This document shows, piece after piece, positions 30,536-40,190 of a stretch of DNA of 54,109 bases (the first letter of the stretch is position 1; every line of letters begins with the position of its first letter). Both the position numbers and the translations under genes were made by a program. Where the stretch lies: assembly GCF_022829345.1 (NCBI RefSeq), contig NZ_JAKSXV010000015.1:1-54109 (forward strand). The letters run 5' to 3'. The notes under the pieces are model-generated. The model was not told the origin of the DNA, ran no database searches, and saw only the letters and a list, made by a program, of their open reading frames with translations. This DNA comes from Methylobacterium sp. J-090 (GTDB taxonomy: Bacteria > Pseudomonadota > Alphaproteobacteria > Rhizobiales > Beijerinckiaceae).

Positions 30536-32311
30536 ATGGGCGGCGAGGTCATGACCGGGGCCGAAATGGTCATCCGGGCGTTTCAGGATCAGGGTGTCGA
30601 TACGCTGTTCGGGTATCCCGGCGGCGCGGTGCTGCCGATCTACGATGCGCTCTACCATCAGGACACCCTGAAGCACGTGCTCGTGCGCCACGAGCAGGGG
30701 GCGGTCCACGCGGCCGAGGGCTATGCGCGCTCGTCGGGCAAGGTCGGCTGCGTCCTCGTCACGTCGGGACCGGGCGCCACCAACATCATCACCGGCTTGA
30801 CCGACGCCCTGCTCGATTCGATCCCGCTCGTCTGCATCACCGGCCAGGTGCCGACGCACCTCATCGGCACCGACGCGTTCCAGGAATGCGACACCGTCGG
30901 CATCACGCGCCACTGCACGAAGCACAACTACCTGGTCAAATCCATCGCCGACCTGCCGCGCATCCTGCACGAGGCCTTCTACGTCGCCTCGAACGGACGC
31001 CCCGGGCCCGTCGTCGTCGATCTGCCGAAAGACATCCAGTTCGCCAGCGGCCTCTACGAGCGCCCGACGCGGAACGGCCACAAGACCTACAAGCCGGCGT
31101 TCAAGGGCGATGCGGCGCAGATCCAGGCCGCCGTCGAACTCATGGCGAACGCGCGCCGGCCGATCCTCTACACCGGCGGCGGCGTCATCAACGCCGGGCC
31201 TCATGCTTCGGCACTCCTGCGCAAGCTCGCGGCCGAGACCGGGTTCCCCGTGACCTCGACCCTGATGGGCCTGGGTGCCTTCCCGGCATCGGACGAGAAG
31301 TTCCTGGGCATGCTCGGCATGCACGGGACCTACGAAGCCAACCTCGCCATGCACGAGTGCGACGTGATGGTCTGCGTCGGCGCGCGCTTCGACGACCGCA
31401 TCACCGGCCGCCTCGATGCGTTCTCGCCGTTCTCGAAGAAGATCCACATCGATATCGACGCCTCCTCGATCAACAAGGTCGTCAAGGTCGATGTCGGGAT
31501 CGTCGGCGATTGCGGATCGGTTCTGGAAGACATGCTCGCCGCCTGGAAGGCTCTGCCGACCCGGCCGGACCCGGAGCGCTTCGACGCCTGGATGGCCAAG
31601 ATCCGCACCTGGAAGGCGCGCGACTGCCTCGCCTACTGGCCGTCGGGCACGATCATCAAGCCGCAATACGCCGTCCAGCGCCTCTACGAGGCGTGCAAGG
31701 ACCGCAAGACCTTCGTCACCACGGAGGTCGGCCAGCACCAGATGTGGGCGGCGCAGTACTTCAAGTTCGAGGAGCCGAACCGCTGGATGACCTCCGGGGG
31801 CCTCGGCACCATGGGCTACGGCCTGCCCGCGGCCATCGGCACGCAGCTCGCCAACCCGGACGGGCTCGTCATCGACATCGCCGGCGAGGCCTCGATCCTG
31901 ATGAACATCCAGGAGATGTCCACGGCGGTGCAGTACCGCCTGCCGGTCAAGATCTTCATCCTGAACAACGAGTACATGGGCATGGTGCGCCAGTGGCAGG
32001 AGCTGCTGCACGGCTCGCGCTACTCGCAGAGCTACTCCGAGAGCCTGCCCGATTTCGTCAAGCTCGCCGAAGCCTACGGCGCCAAGGGCATCCGCTGCGA
32101 GAAGCCCGGCGACCTCGACGCGGCGATCCAGGAGATGCTCGACTACGACGGCCCGGTGATCTTCGACTGCGTCGTCGACAAGAAGGAGAACTGCTTCCCG
32201 ATGATCCCGTCGGGCAAGGCCCACAACGAGATGATCCTGTCGGACTACCTCGGCGAGACCGGGGCCGAGATCGGCGACATCATCTCGGAAGAGGGCAAGA
32301 TGCTGGTCTGA
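30536..32311 (+). CDS. ilvI: Acetolactate synthase large subunit
   Basis: Encodes 591 residues from ATG 30536 (GAGGAG upstream); an in-frame ATG/GTG at 30443 lies inside the attenuator and is rejected. The enzyme condenses two pyruvates, or pyruvate with 2-oxobutyrate, in the first common step of Val, Leu and Ile synthesis, using ThDP, Mg2+ and FAD. Seen are [13 protein letters not shown], the catalytic Glu in [15 protein letters not shown] (E53), and [20 protein letters not shown]. The C-terminal ThDP region reads [19 protein letters not shown] and [15 protein letters not shown]. The usual GDG is GEA here, with E451 in place of the metal-binding Asp. The regulatory subunit is ilvH downstream. 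Confidence 0.95.
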   Translation: MGGEVMTGAEMVIRAFQDQGVDTLFGYPGGAVLPIYDALYHQDTLKHVLVRHEQGAVHAAEGYARSSGKVGCVLVTSGPGATNIITGLTDALLDSIPLVCITGQVPTHLIGTDAFQECDTVGITRHCTKHNYLVKSIADLPRILHEAFYVASNGRPGPVVVDLPKDIQFASGLYERPTRNGHKTYKPAFKGDAAQIQAAVELMANARRPILYTGGGVINAGPHASALLRKLAAETGFPVTSTLMGLGAFPASDEKFLGMLGMHGTYEANLAMHECDVMVCVGARFDDRITGRLDAFSPFSKKIHIDIDASSINKVVKVDVGIVGDCGSVLEDMLAAWKALPTRPDPERFDAWMAKIRTWKARDCLAYWPSGTIIKPQYAVQRLYEACKDRKTFVTTEVGQHQMWAAQYFKFEEPNRWMTSGGLGTMGYGLPAAIGTQLANPDGLVIDIAGEASILMNIQEMSTAVQYRLPVKIFILNNEYMGMVRQWQELLHGSRYSQSYSESLPDFVKLAEAYGAKGIRCEKPGDLDAAIQEMLDYDGPVIFDCVVDKKENCFPMIPSGKAHNEMILSDYLGETGAEIGDIISEEGKMLV

Positions 32312-32348
32312 CGCGCTCCCTGCCGGGTTGCCGCCCGTGCCTCACACC

Positions 32349-33239
32349 CTAGCGCGTGTCGCCGAGGCGGCGCGCGTTGCCCAACCGGCTGCGCCAACCC
32401 GGCGCGGCCGGGCGCGGGGCATGCCGGTTGGGCCGGGGCGTGAAGGCCGCCCGTTCGGCCGGGGTGGCGGTCTCGCATTTGCGCAGGAGGGCGAAGAACT
32501 CGATCTCGCCCGCTTGCGTCGGGGTGACCTCGGCGAAGGCGAACGGCACCAAGCCGATGGCGATGACCTCGCCGAGAGCGGAGACGAAACTGTCGGGGGT
32601 GAAGACGCTGCAATGCACGTCGATCGTTCCGCCGGTCTCGTGGACGCGCCGCGCATGCTCCAGGCCGGCCTCCGGCCCGTGCCCCTCGAACAGGGGGAAG
32701 CGGGTCTCGCGCCCGGACCAGACCGCGCCGGCCTCCACCCGCATCGCCCGGGAAAAGTGCTCGTAGACCTGGGCCGGGCTCGGGCGCGTGGCGCGGGCGA
32801 GGTGGGCGCCGACGAGGTCGCCGGCGGTGGTGAGGCTGCGCCCGCGGTCGAAGGTGAAGCGCATGTCGGGCACGGCGAGGAACAGCAGGCCGTCCTCGCG
32901 CAGGGCCTCGGCGCAGTCGCACAGCCAGCCGACGGCGTCGGGCAGATGCTCGATGACGTGGGAGGCGACGATGTAGTCGACGGGGCCACGGGGGCCGAGG
33001 GCCTGTGCCAGGGTCTGGTGCTCGAGGACGAGATCGACCTCGACCAGGGCGCCGCGCGCCTGCGGGCCGGCGGCGGCGTGGCCGGCGTACTTGCGGGCGA
33101 GGCCGTCCGTCGAGAGATGGTCGGCGTAGAGGATGTCGCCGTCGCTGCGGCGCACGAGGGGCCGGTCGAGGGGGCCGAGTTCGACGCCAATCCGGCCGTG
33201 GGGCCTCACGGCGGCGAGCGTGCGCTGGCGACTGTCCAT
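32349..33239 (-). CDS. Class I SAM-dependent methyltransferase-like protein
   Basis: Encodes about 296 residues from ATG 33239 (an in-frame start at 33299 is also possible). The nucleotide-binding entry is IGVELGPLDRPLVRRSDGDI. The central YIVASHVIEHLPDAVGWLCD and ALREDGLLFLAVPDMRFTFD are typical of Methyltransf_11-type domains. Motif I (ELGPLD) is weaker than the usual GCGxG, so catalytic activity is not certain. The C-terminal 35 residues are Pro/Arg-rich. It lies antisense between ilvI and ilvH. Similar proteins occur in polysaccharide loci (family knowledge), but no such genes are nearby. Confidence 0.8.
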   Translation of the reverse strand: MDSRQRTLAAVRPHGRIGVELGPLDRPLVRRSDGDILYADHLSTDGLARKYAGHAAAGPQARGALVEVDLVLEHQTLAQALGPRGPVDYIVASHVIEHLPDAVGWLCDCAEALREDGLLFLAVPDMRFTFDRGRSLTTAGDLVGAHLARATRPSPAQVYEHFSRAMRVEAGAVWSGRETRFPLFEGHGPEAGLEHARRVHETGGTIDVHCSVFTPDSFVSALGEVIAIGLVPFAFAEVTPTQAGEIEFFALLRKCETATPAERAAFTPRPNRHAPRPAAPGWRSRLGNARRLGDTR

Positions 33240-33325
33240 GGGCGGCGCGGTATCATGACGCTTGGAACGGGTCCAGCTTGGAGCCGGGCGGGCAGACAAT
33301 CGAAGAGTAGGAACTGGGGCAAGCC

Positions 33326-33868
33326 ATGAACGCGATGAACACCCACTACCCCGATGCCGGCCGCGTCGAGCCCGTCAACCGGCACACGCTGGCCGTCATC
33401 GTCGACAACGAGCCCGGCGTGCTCGCCCGCATCTCGGGCATGTTCTCGGGCCGGGGCTACAACATCGAGAGCCTCACGGTGTCGGAGACCGAGGTGGCGC
33501 GTCACATCTCGCGGATCACCATCGTCACCACCGGCACGGACGCGGTGATCCAGCAGATCAAGGCGCAGCTCGATCGGCTCGTGCCCGTCCACCGGGTGGT
33601 GGACCTGACGCTCCAGGGCACATCCCTCGAGCGCGAACTCTGCCTCGTGAAGGTCGCGGGCACCGGCGAGCACCGCACGGAATCCCTGACGCTCGCCGCC
33701 GCCTTCGGCGCCAAGACCCTGGACGCGACCCTGACCTCGTTCGTGTTCGAGGTCACCGGCACCACGGAGGAGATCGACCGCTTCATCGGCCTGATGACGG
33801 TGATCGGCTTGGTGGAGATTTCCCGCACCGGGATCGCCGCGATGGGGCGGGGCGCCGAGGCGATGTGA
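33326..33868 (+). CDS. ilvH: Acetolactate synthase small (regulatory) subunit
   Basis: Encodes 180 residues. The N-terminal ACT domain (RHTLAVIVDNEPGVLARISG and MFSGRGYNIESLTVSETE) binds valine in the family and confers feedback inhibition. The C-terminal half is ALS_ss_C-like (EHRTESLTLAAAFGAKTLDA, VFEVTGTTEEIDRFI). It starts 86 bases after the start of the divergent methyltransferase gene, so it probably has its own promoter rather than sharing the ilvI attenuator. Confidence 0.95.
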   Translation: MNAMNTHYPDAGRVEPVNRHTLAVIVDNEPGVLARISGMFSGRGYNIESLTVSETEVARHISRITIVTTGTDAVIQQIKAQLDRLVPVHRVVDLTLQGTSLERELCLVKVAGTGEHRTESLTLAAAFGAKTLDATLTSFVFEVTGTTEEIDRFIGLMTVIGLVEISRTGIAAMGRGAEAM

Positions 33869-33923
33869 GGCCTTTCCGCGGGACGGTGGTAGTGTCCTCC
33901 TGCTGAAGGAAAGGTCTCTCGTC

Positions 33924-34163
33924 ATGAAGGCCAAGCTCAACCAGACAGGGGATGAGTTCGTGATCCGGATTCCCGCGAAGGTGGGTCGCGAGAACGGATT
34001 GAGCGATGGGCAGATCGTCGAGATCAGCCCACGCGGCCTTGTCCCCACGCTCGACGAGATGTTGGCCGAGATGGATCGTCTCGGTCCGACCCATCGGCCG
34101 GAACTCTTGGATTGGGGGCCGGACGTCGGCACGGAGATCGTCAATGACGACTGGAGCCGCTGA
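33924..34163 (+). CDS. MazE/AbrB-type antitoxin
   Basis: Encodes 79 residues. The N-terminal swapped-hairpin DNA-binding fold is seen in LNQTGDEFVIRIPAKVGREN followed by GLSDGQIVEISPRG. The acidic C-terminal part (TLDEMLAEMDRLGPTHRPEL, then DWGPDVGTEIVNDDWSR) would wrap the toxin. It overlaps the toxin gene by 20 bases. Such pairs repress their own promoter. Confidence 0.85.
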   Translation: MKAKLNQTGDEFVIRIPAKVGRENGLSDGQIVEISPRGLVPTLDEMLAEMDRLGPTHRPELLDWGPDVGTEIVNDDWSR

Positions 34164-34509
34164 GGCGGCCCTGCCGGATGCAGGCGATCTCGTCTGGGTC
34201 GACTTCCGCCCGACTCTGGGCCGCGAGCAATCCGGTGTCCGGCCGGCGCTCGTTCTCACCAACCGGGGCTTCCATCAACGAAATGCCACCGCGATCATCT
34301 GCGCCGTGACGTCGAATGTGGCTCCGTGGCCGACCAAGATCATCCTGCCGGACGGACTTGCGGTGACCGGCGCCGTCCTGTGCGATCAGATCCGTTGCGT
34401 GGATCGCACGAGGCGTGGTTTCCGACCGATCGGAAAAGTCCCCCCGGATGTCTTGAAGGATGTCCGAAGCACGGTCGCAAACCTTCTCGGTCTGCACCTC
34501 GATTTCTGA
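34144..34509 (+). CDS. MazF/PemK-family toxin (endoribonuclease)
   Basis: Encodes 121 residues from ATG 34144. The N-terminal GDLVWVDFRPTLGREQSGVR followed by PALVLTN, then ICAVTSN and VLCDQIRCVDRTRR are the MazF/PemK/ChpB landmarks. The family cleaves mRNA at short sequence motifs. The basic Arg after Gln in REQSGVRP and the Thr in AVTSN, which belong to the catalytic pair in MazF, are present. It is downstream of and overlaps its antitoxin. Confidence 0.87.
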   Translation: MTTGAAEAALPDAGDLVWVDFRPTLGREQSGVRPALVLTNRGFHQRNATAIICAVTSNVAPWPTKIILPDGLAVTGAVLCDQIRCVDRTRRGFRPIGKVPPDVLKDVRSTVANLLGLHLDF

Positions 34510-34530
34510 ATGCGTCGAGAAAAGAACGGC

Positions 34531-35169
34531 ATGACCACCCTCTACTACGCCCCCGGCGCCTGCTCGCTCGCCTCCCACATCGCCCTGGAAGAGACCGGCG
34601 CGGCCTTCGAGACCGTGCGGCTCGATCTCGCCAAGGGCGACCAGCGCGCCGCGGAGTACCTCGCCGTCAACGAGCGCGGTCGCGTGCCGGCCCTGGTGGA
34701 GGAGGGCTGGGTCCTCACGGAGAACACGGCGATCCTGCGCCACGTCGCGCGCGTGCACCCGGACGCCTCCCTCTGGCCCGAGGATGCCCGCACGCAGGCG
34801 CGGGCCGACGAATGGCTCGCCTGGCTCTCCACGAACCATCACATCGCCTACGCCCATGTCCGGCGGCCCGAGCGCTACACCACCGACGAGGACGCCCATC
34901 CGGCCATCAGCGCCAAGGGCGCGGATACCTGCGGCGACCTCTTCACCATGACCGACGTGAAGCTCGCGGGCGGCGGCTGGGCGCTCGGCGACCGCTACAG
35001 CGTGGTCGATCCCTACCTGCTGCTGTTCTGGACCTGGGGCCGCGGCCCGGCGCTCGGGTTCGACATGGCCGAGCGCTTTCCCCATTGGACGGCGCATGCC
35101 CGTGCCATGGCGGCGCGTCCCGCCGTGCAGGCGGTCTTCGCCCGCGAGGGCCTCCGGCTGCCCGCGTGA
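34531..35169 (+). CDS. Glutathione S-transferase, beta-class-like
   Basis: Encodes 212 residues from ATG 34531 (seven extra residues if the in-frame ATG at 34510 were used). The thioredoxin-like N-terminal domain has LYYAPGACSLASHIALEETG; C11 corresponds to the beta-class catalytic Cys. The ERGRVPALVEEGWVLTENTA motif with cis-Pro and the ENTAILRHVA glutathione site are clear. The helical C-terminal domain has GDRYSVVDPYLLLFWTW (N-capping box). It starts 21 bases after the toxin gene. Substrate unknown. Confidence 0.92.
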   Translation: MTTLYYAPGACSLASHIALEETGAAFETVRLDLAKGDQRAAEYLAVNERGRVPALVEEGWVLTENTAILRHVARVHPDASLWPEDARTQARADEWLAWLSTNHHIAYAHVRRPERYTTDEDAHPAISAKGADTCGDLFTMTDVKLAGGGWALGDRYSVVDPYLLLFWTWGRGPALGFDMAERFPHWTAHARAMAARPAVQAVFAREGLRLPA

Positions 35170-35228
35170 GCCTCATGGGACGCGGTCCGATGACGATTCC
35201 CCTTTCGTCAAGGGACACGTCTCGTTAA

Positions 35229-36335
<1,107 letters not shown>

Positions 36336-36381
36336 GTGTCATTTTGCGGCCGGGCTTCGCTCGGCCGCGCGGCGTGGATGA

Positions 36382-36413
36382 AGCCGGCCTCGTGCGAGCG
36401 GGGCCGGCTTTTT
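36382..36413 (+). terminator. Intrinsic terminator of ilvC
   Basis: AGCCGGCC (36382-36389) pairs with GGCCGGCT (36402-36409) around a 12-base loop, followed by a run of five Ts (36409-36413). It lies 46 bases after the ilvC stop. Confidence 0.85.
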
Positions 36414-36422
36414 CGTGGCGCG

Positions 36423-36570
36423 AACCCTCCCCCTCTGCGGACCAGGCGGGCGCGGGGCGGCACCGCCCCCTCTTCGGACACCGCTTTGCTCCCCCCTGCG
36501 GAACTCCGTCCCGACCAGACCCGCTTTGCGGGCCACCTTCTCCCGCAGAGGGGAGAAGGACGCGCCCCGC
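36423..36570. repeat. Long intergenic repeat, family B copy 1
   Basis: About 148 bases bounded by AACCCTCCCCCTCTGCGG and TTCTCCCGCAGAGGGGAGAA. Its inner part includes GGCACCGCCC, TGCGGAACTCCGTCCCG and CCCGCTTTGCGGGC. The same order of elements recurs at 44069-44224. The ends are inverted repeats. It fills most of the 316-base gap between ilvC and the next gene. No coding potential is apparent. Confidence 0.7.
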
Positions 36571-36651
36571 TGTTGTGATCTTCATGAATTCCGGCGATCA
36601 TTCCCGCCAACGGCTGCCCGTCCGAGAGCGGCCGAAACGAGGAGGACATCT

Positions 36652-37305
36652 ATGGCATCGCTCTACTACGACGCGCACCGCGCGCTTCAGGAAGAGTACA
36701 AGACCGTCAAGCTCGCCGAGCGCCTCGACACCGGCTGGGTCCATGACGAAGTCGGTCCCGACGAAGCGGCCTTCATCGGAAGCCGGGACATGTTCTTCCT
36801 GTCCACCGTCGATCCCGACGGTATGCCCACGGTGTCCTACAAGGGCGGCAGCCCCGGCTTCGTGAAGGTGCTCGATTCCCACACGATCGTGTTCCCGGGC
36901 TTCGACGGCAACGGCATGTGGTACTCGATGGGCAATATCGAGGGTCAGGCCAAGGTCGGGCTGCTGTTCATCGATTTCGAGACCCCGCATCGGGTTCGCG
37001 TTCAGGGCCGTGCCCGGATGCTGCGCGACGATCCCCTCATGGCCGAATACACGGAAGCCAAGTACCTCGTGCGGGTCGAGGTGACGAAGGCCTGGGTCAA
37101 TTGTCCACGCTACATCCACAAGTACCAGAAGGTCGCGCAGAACCGCTACGTGCCGACGCCCGACAAGGAGACCCCGCTTGCCTTGTGGAAGCGCCTCGAC
37201 ATGGTCGGCGACGTGATCTCGGACGAGGACAAGGCCCGGGTCGAGAAGGAGGGCCAGCTCGCCCTGCCGGAGTACGAGGCCAGGGTGGCGCGCGGCGAGA
37301 GCTGA
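36652..37305 (+). CDS. Pyridoxamine 5'-phosphate oxidase-family flavoprotein
   Basis: Encodes 217 residues from ATG 36652 behind GAGGAGG. The split-barrel FMN-binding fold is seen in GSRDMFFLSTVDPDGMPTVS followed by YKGGSPGFVKV, then FPGFDGNGMWYSMGNI and KVGLLFIDFETPHRVRVQGR. The C-terminal part has VEVTKAWVNCPRYIHKY, typical of uncharacterised PPOX-class proteins. It is not PdxH itself. Substrate unknown. It stands alone between two non-coding regions. Confidence 0.87.
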   Translation: MASLYYDAHRALQEEYKTVKLAERLDTGWVHDEVGPDEAAFIGSRDMFFLSTVDPDGMPTVSYKGGSPGFVKVLDSHTIVFPGFDGNGMWYSMGNIEGQAKVGLLFIDFETPHRVRVQGRARMLRDDPLMAEYTEAKYLVRVEVTKAWVNCPRYIHKYQKVAQNRYVPTPDKETPLALWKRLDMVGDVISDEDKARVEKEGQLALPEYEARVARGES

Positions 37306-37462
37306 GCGCATCCTGATATCGCCTCCGCTCGATCGGAGCGGGGCGGTATGGCAAGCCCGCGCGGCGTCCGAGCGGTCCCCACATCCGCCCTCCCGAAGGG
37401 ATCGACCGGATTTGGGATGAGGCATTGTCGCGGAACCGTCACCCGTGGCGATGCCCCAGCCC

Positions 37463-37490
37463 TTGTCGTAACGCGCCCATGGTCTAGCTT
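37463..37490 (+). promoter_or_regulatory. Candidate promoter for the ThDP enzyme gene
   Basis: TTGTCG (37463-37468), a 16-base spacer and TAGCTT (37485-37490) lie 37 bases before the start. A CCGCTC/GAGCGG hairpin (37327-37343) after the upstream gene separates the two units. Confidence 0.35.
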
Positions 37491-37526
37491 CGCCCCGATT
37501 CCGCCGGGTGTCGGGGAGACGCGCGC

Positions 37527-39215
37527 ATGCCGATCGAGACCGTGGACGCCGCCGGGAGCCGGAGGGGCGCCGACCTGTTGCTGGATGTGCTGCGCTCGGA
37601 AGGCGTGCGCTACATCTTCGGCAATCCCGGCACCACCGAATTGCCGCTGATCGATGCGCTCACCGAAGTCCAGGACATCGGCTACATCCTCGCCCTGCAG
37701 GAGGCGACCGCGGTGGCGATGGCCGACGGCTACGCGCAAGGCGCGCGCAGGGCCGCCTTCCTGAACCTGCACACGGCCGGCGGCCTCGGCCACGGCATGG
37801 GCGCCCTCTGGAACTCGCAGGTCAGCGGCACGCCGCTGGTGGTCACCGCCGGGCAGCAGGACCTGCGCCACGCGCTCTCCGATCCGCTGTTGATGGGCGA
37901 CCTCGTCGCCATCGCCGACCCGGTGGTGAAGTGGGCCCGTGAAGTCACGAGCCCGGACCAGATCCCGGTGCTCCTGCGCCGCGCCTTCCACGATTGCGGG
38001 GCCGCCCCGTCCGGCCCGGTCTTCCTCTCCCTGCCGATGGACGTGATGGAGGCGATGACCAAGGTGCCGGCGGGCGAGACCTCGACCATCGACCAGCGGG
38101 CGGTGGCGGGCTCCCTCGACCGGCTGGCGAGCGAACTCGCCGCCATCGCGCCTGGCCGCCTCGCACTGATCGCCGGAGACGAGATCGACGCCTCGGACGC
38201 CTCCGCCCAGATGGTGGCTCTGGCCGATCTGCTGGCGGCGCCGGTCTACGGCTCGTCCTGGCCGGCCCATATCCCGTTCCCCACCGCCCACCCGCTCTGG
38301 GCCGGCAACCTGCCGACCCGGGCCGATGCCATCGCCGACATCCTCGGGCGCTACGACGCGGTCTTCGCACTCGGCGGCAAGTCGCTGATCACGGTGCTCT
38401 ACTCGGAGGTTTCGGCGGTGCCGTCCGGGACACGGGTGTTCCAGCTCTCCGCGGACGTGCGCGACCTCGGCCGCACCTACGCCACGAGCCTGTCGACGGT
38501 GGGCGACATCCAGGCCTCCCTGAACGCGCTGCTGCCGCTGCTGGCCCCGCGTGTGGCCGATCGCGCCGATGCCTTCACGGGCCTGCGCGCGGCGGCGGCG
38601 GCGGCACGGGTCGAACGACGGGGCAAGCTCGCCGCCGCGGCCGACGCCGCGTTCGAGGACCCGGTGATCGCCCCCCTGGTCGCCGCCCGCGAGGTAGCCC
38701 GGGCGGTGGGCGCCGAGATCGCGATCATCGACGAGGCGCCCGCGACGCTCACTCACCTGCGCACCTTCCTCGACAGTCCGTCCGCCCACCAATACGCAGC
38801 GATGCGCGGCGGCGTGCTCGGCTGGGGCATGCCGGCCGCGGTCGGCTTCTCGCTCGGCATCGACCGGGCGCCCGTGGTCTGCGTCGTGGGCGACGGGGCG
38901 GCGATGTACTCGCCCCAGGCCCTGTGGACCGCCGCGCACGAGAAGCTGCCGGTCACCTTCGTGGTGATCAACAACGCCGAGTACAACATCCTCAAGACCT
39001 TCATGAAGAGCCAGTCGCACTATGCCTCGGTGCGAGCGAACCGCTTCATCGCCATGGACCTCACCGACCCGCGCGTCGACTTCCCGGCGCTGGCCGCCTC
39101 CATGGGGGTGCCGGCGCGGCGGGTGACGCGGGCCGCCGACATCGCCCCGGCGATCGAGGCCGGGATTCGCTCGGGCAGCGCCAACCTCGTGGAGGTGGTG
39201 GTCCGGGCGACCTGA
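37527..39215 (+). CDS. Thiamine diphosphate-dependent decarboxylase, benzoylformate decarboxylase-like
   Basis: Encodes 562 residues. The ThDP pyrimidine-binding domain has IFGNPGTTELPLIDAL and the catalytic Glu (E59) in ALQEATAVAMADGYA. The His of NLHTAGGLGHGMGALW matches the active-site His70 region of benzoylformate decarboxylase. The pyrophosphate domain has VVGDGAAMYSPQALWTAAHE (G455-D456-G457) and ends VVINNAEYN. It is not acetolactate synthase: no FAD-binding signature is apparent. Related enzymes include benzoylformate and oxalyl-CoA decarboxylases, so the substrate is not settled. No aromatic-degradation genes are next to it. Confidence 0.85.
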   Translation: MPIETVDAAGSRRGADLLLDVLRSEGVRYIFGNPGTTELPLIDALTEVQDIGYILALQEATAVAMADGYAQGARRAAFLNLHTAGGLGHGMGALWNSQVSGTPLVVTAGQQDLRHALSDPLLMGDLVAIADPVVKWAREVTSPDQIPVLLRRAFHDCGAAPSGPVFLSLPMDVMEAMTKVPAGETSTIDQRAVAGSLDRLASELAAIAPGRLALIAGDEIDASDASAQMVALADLLAAPVYGSSWPAHIPFPTAHPLWAGNLPTRADAIADILGRYDAVFALGGKSLITVLYSEVSAVPSGTRVFQLSADVRDLGRTYATSLSTVGDIQASLNALLPLLAPRVADRADAFTGLRAAAAAARVERRGKLAAAADAAFEDPVIAPLVAAREVARAVGAEIAIIDEAPATLTHLRTFLDSPSAHQYAAMRGGVLGWGMPAAVGFSLGIDRAPVVCVVGDGAAMYSPQALWTAAHEKLPVTFVVINNAEYNILKTFMKSQSHYASVRANRFIAMDLTDPRVDFPALAASMGVPARRVTRAADIAPAIEAGIRSGSANLVEVVVRAT

Positions 39216-39266
39216 CCGGTGCCGCCCTGCCCATCGCCGGGGGCACCGGCATGGGCGAGCGAAGCC

Positions 39267-40049
39267 TCAAGACGCCTTGCGCGCGACGATGAACACGCGC
39301 GGGAAGGCGAGCAGGCGCCGTCCGTCGCGGCGGGGCGGATACCCGACCTCGATCGCAGCCTCGTAGGCGGCGAGGAACCCCGCCGCCTCGTCCGGTCCCA
39401 GCGGCTCCAGGAAGGGCCGCAGCCCGGTGGCGCTGACCCATTCGACGATGGCGACCGCATCCGCCATCCGGTGGTGATAGGCCGTGCGCCAGACATCCAC
39501 CTCGGCGGCGAGCGGCGCGAGCAGGTCGTAGTAGCCGGCCGGGTCCAGCATGCGCCCGACCCGGCCGGCCACGGCCGGATCGCCGATGGCTCCGGCCCAC
39601 GAGCCGGCCCTTGCGGTCTCGCGCATCAGGCGGTGCGAGGGTTCGGCGAGGTTGTCGGGCATCTGCACCGCGAGGACGCCGCCCGGCGCCAGGAGGCCGA
39701 ACAGACGGGGCAGCAGCACCGGATGGTCGGGCAGCCATTGCAGCACGGCGTTGGCGTAGATCAGGTCCGGCGCCCGCTCGGGGAGCCAGGTCGCGGCATC
39801 GGCCTGGGCGAAGGCGAGGCCGGGCAGGCGGCTCCGGGCGCGCTCCAGCATCGCCGGGGAGGTGTCGAGGCCGATCACCGCCGCGTCGGGGAAGCGTGCC
39901 GCGATCAGCGCGGTGGAATTGCCGGGCCCGCAGCCGAGATCGTAGGCGAGGCGCGGCGCGTCGAGGGGGACGCGGGCGAGGAGCTCGGCCGCCGGGCGGG
40001 TGCGCTCGTCCTCGAAGCGGCTGTAGAGGGCGGGGTTCCAATCGGCCAT
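39267..40049 (-). CDS. tam: Trans-aconitate 2-methyltransferase
   Basis: Encodes 260 residues. It methylates trans-aconitate, an inhibitory by-product of aconitase, with SAM. The start [20 protein letters not shown] is typical. Motif I is [15 protein letters not shown]; further motifs are [29 protein letters not shown] and [14 protein letters not shown]. The convergent spacer with the ThDP gene holds a GGTGCC/GGCACC inverted repeat. Single gene. Confidence 0.93.
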   Translation of the reverse strand: MADWNPALYSRFEDERTRPAAELLARVPLDAPRLAYDLGCGPGNSTALIAARFPDAAVIGLDTSPAMLERARSRLPGLAFAQADAATWLPERAPDLIYANAVLQWLPDHPVLLPRLFGLLAPGGVLAVQMPDNLAEPSHRLMRETARAGSWAGAIGDPAVAGRVGRMLDPAGYYDLLAPLAAEVDVWRTAYHHRMADAVAIVEWVSATGLRPFLEPLGPDEAAGFLAAYEAAIEVGYPPRRDGRRLLAFPRVFIVARKAS

Positions 40050-40155
40050 CGCGTCCTCCGCTCCAGCCCGTTGTCATACGAATCCGCTTGATCGCCGCGC
40101 GATGCGGATTTCGACCTCGCTCACGCGCCGCGCGGGCTTCTCACGCGAAGCCGAA

Positions 40156-40182
40156 GCCCTCTCCCGCGGTGCGGGAGAGGGC
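40156..40182. other. Perfect 12-bp hairpin between trpS and tam
   Basis: GCCCTCTCCCGC (40156-40167) and GCGGGAGAGGGC (40171-40182) are perfect complements with a 3-base loop. It lies eight bases past the trpS stop on the minus strand but without a T-run. The core CCCTCTCCC/GGGAGAGGG is shared with the longer repeat families in this window, so it may be a short member of them, possibly acting as a trpS 3' end. Confidence 0.6.
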
Positions 40183-40190
40183 CCGTATCC

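Noticed and set aside
33924..34509. Genomic island around the toxin-antitoxin pair
   Set aside because: No integrase, transposase, attachment repeat or clear change in base composition surrounds it.
36382..36413. ilvC terminator considered as part of the family B repeat
   Set aside because: It lies outside the shared segment and is a normal T-tailed hairpin absent from the gcvH-gcvP copy.
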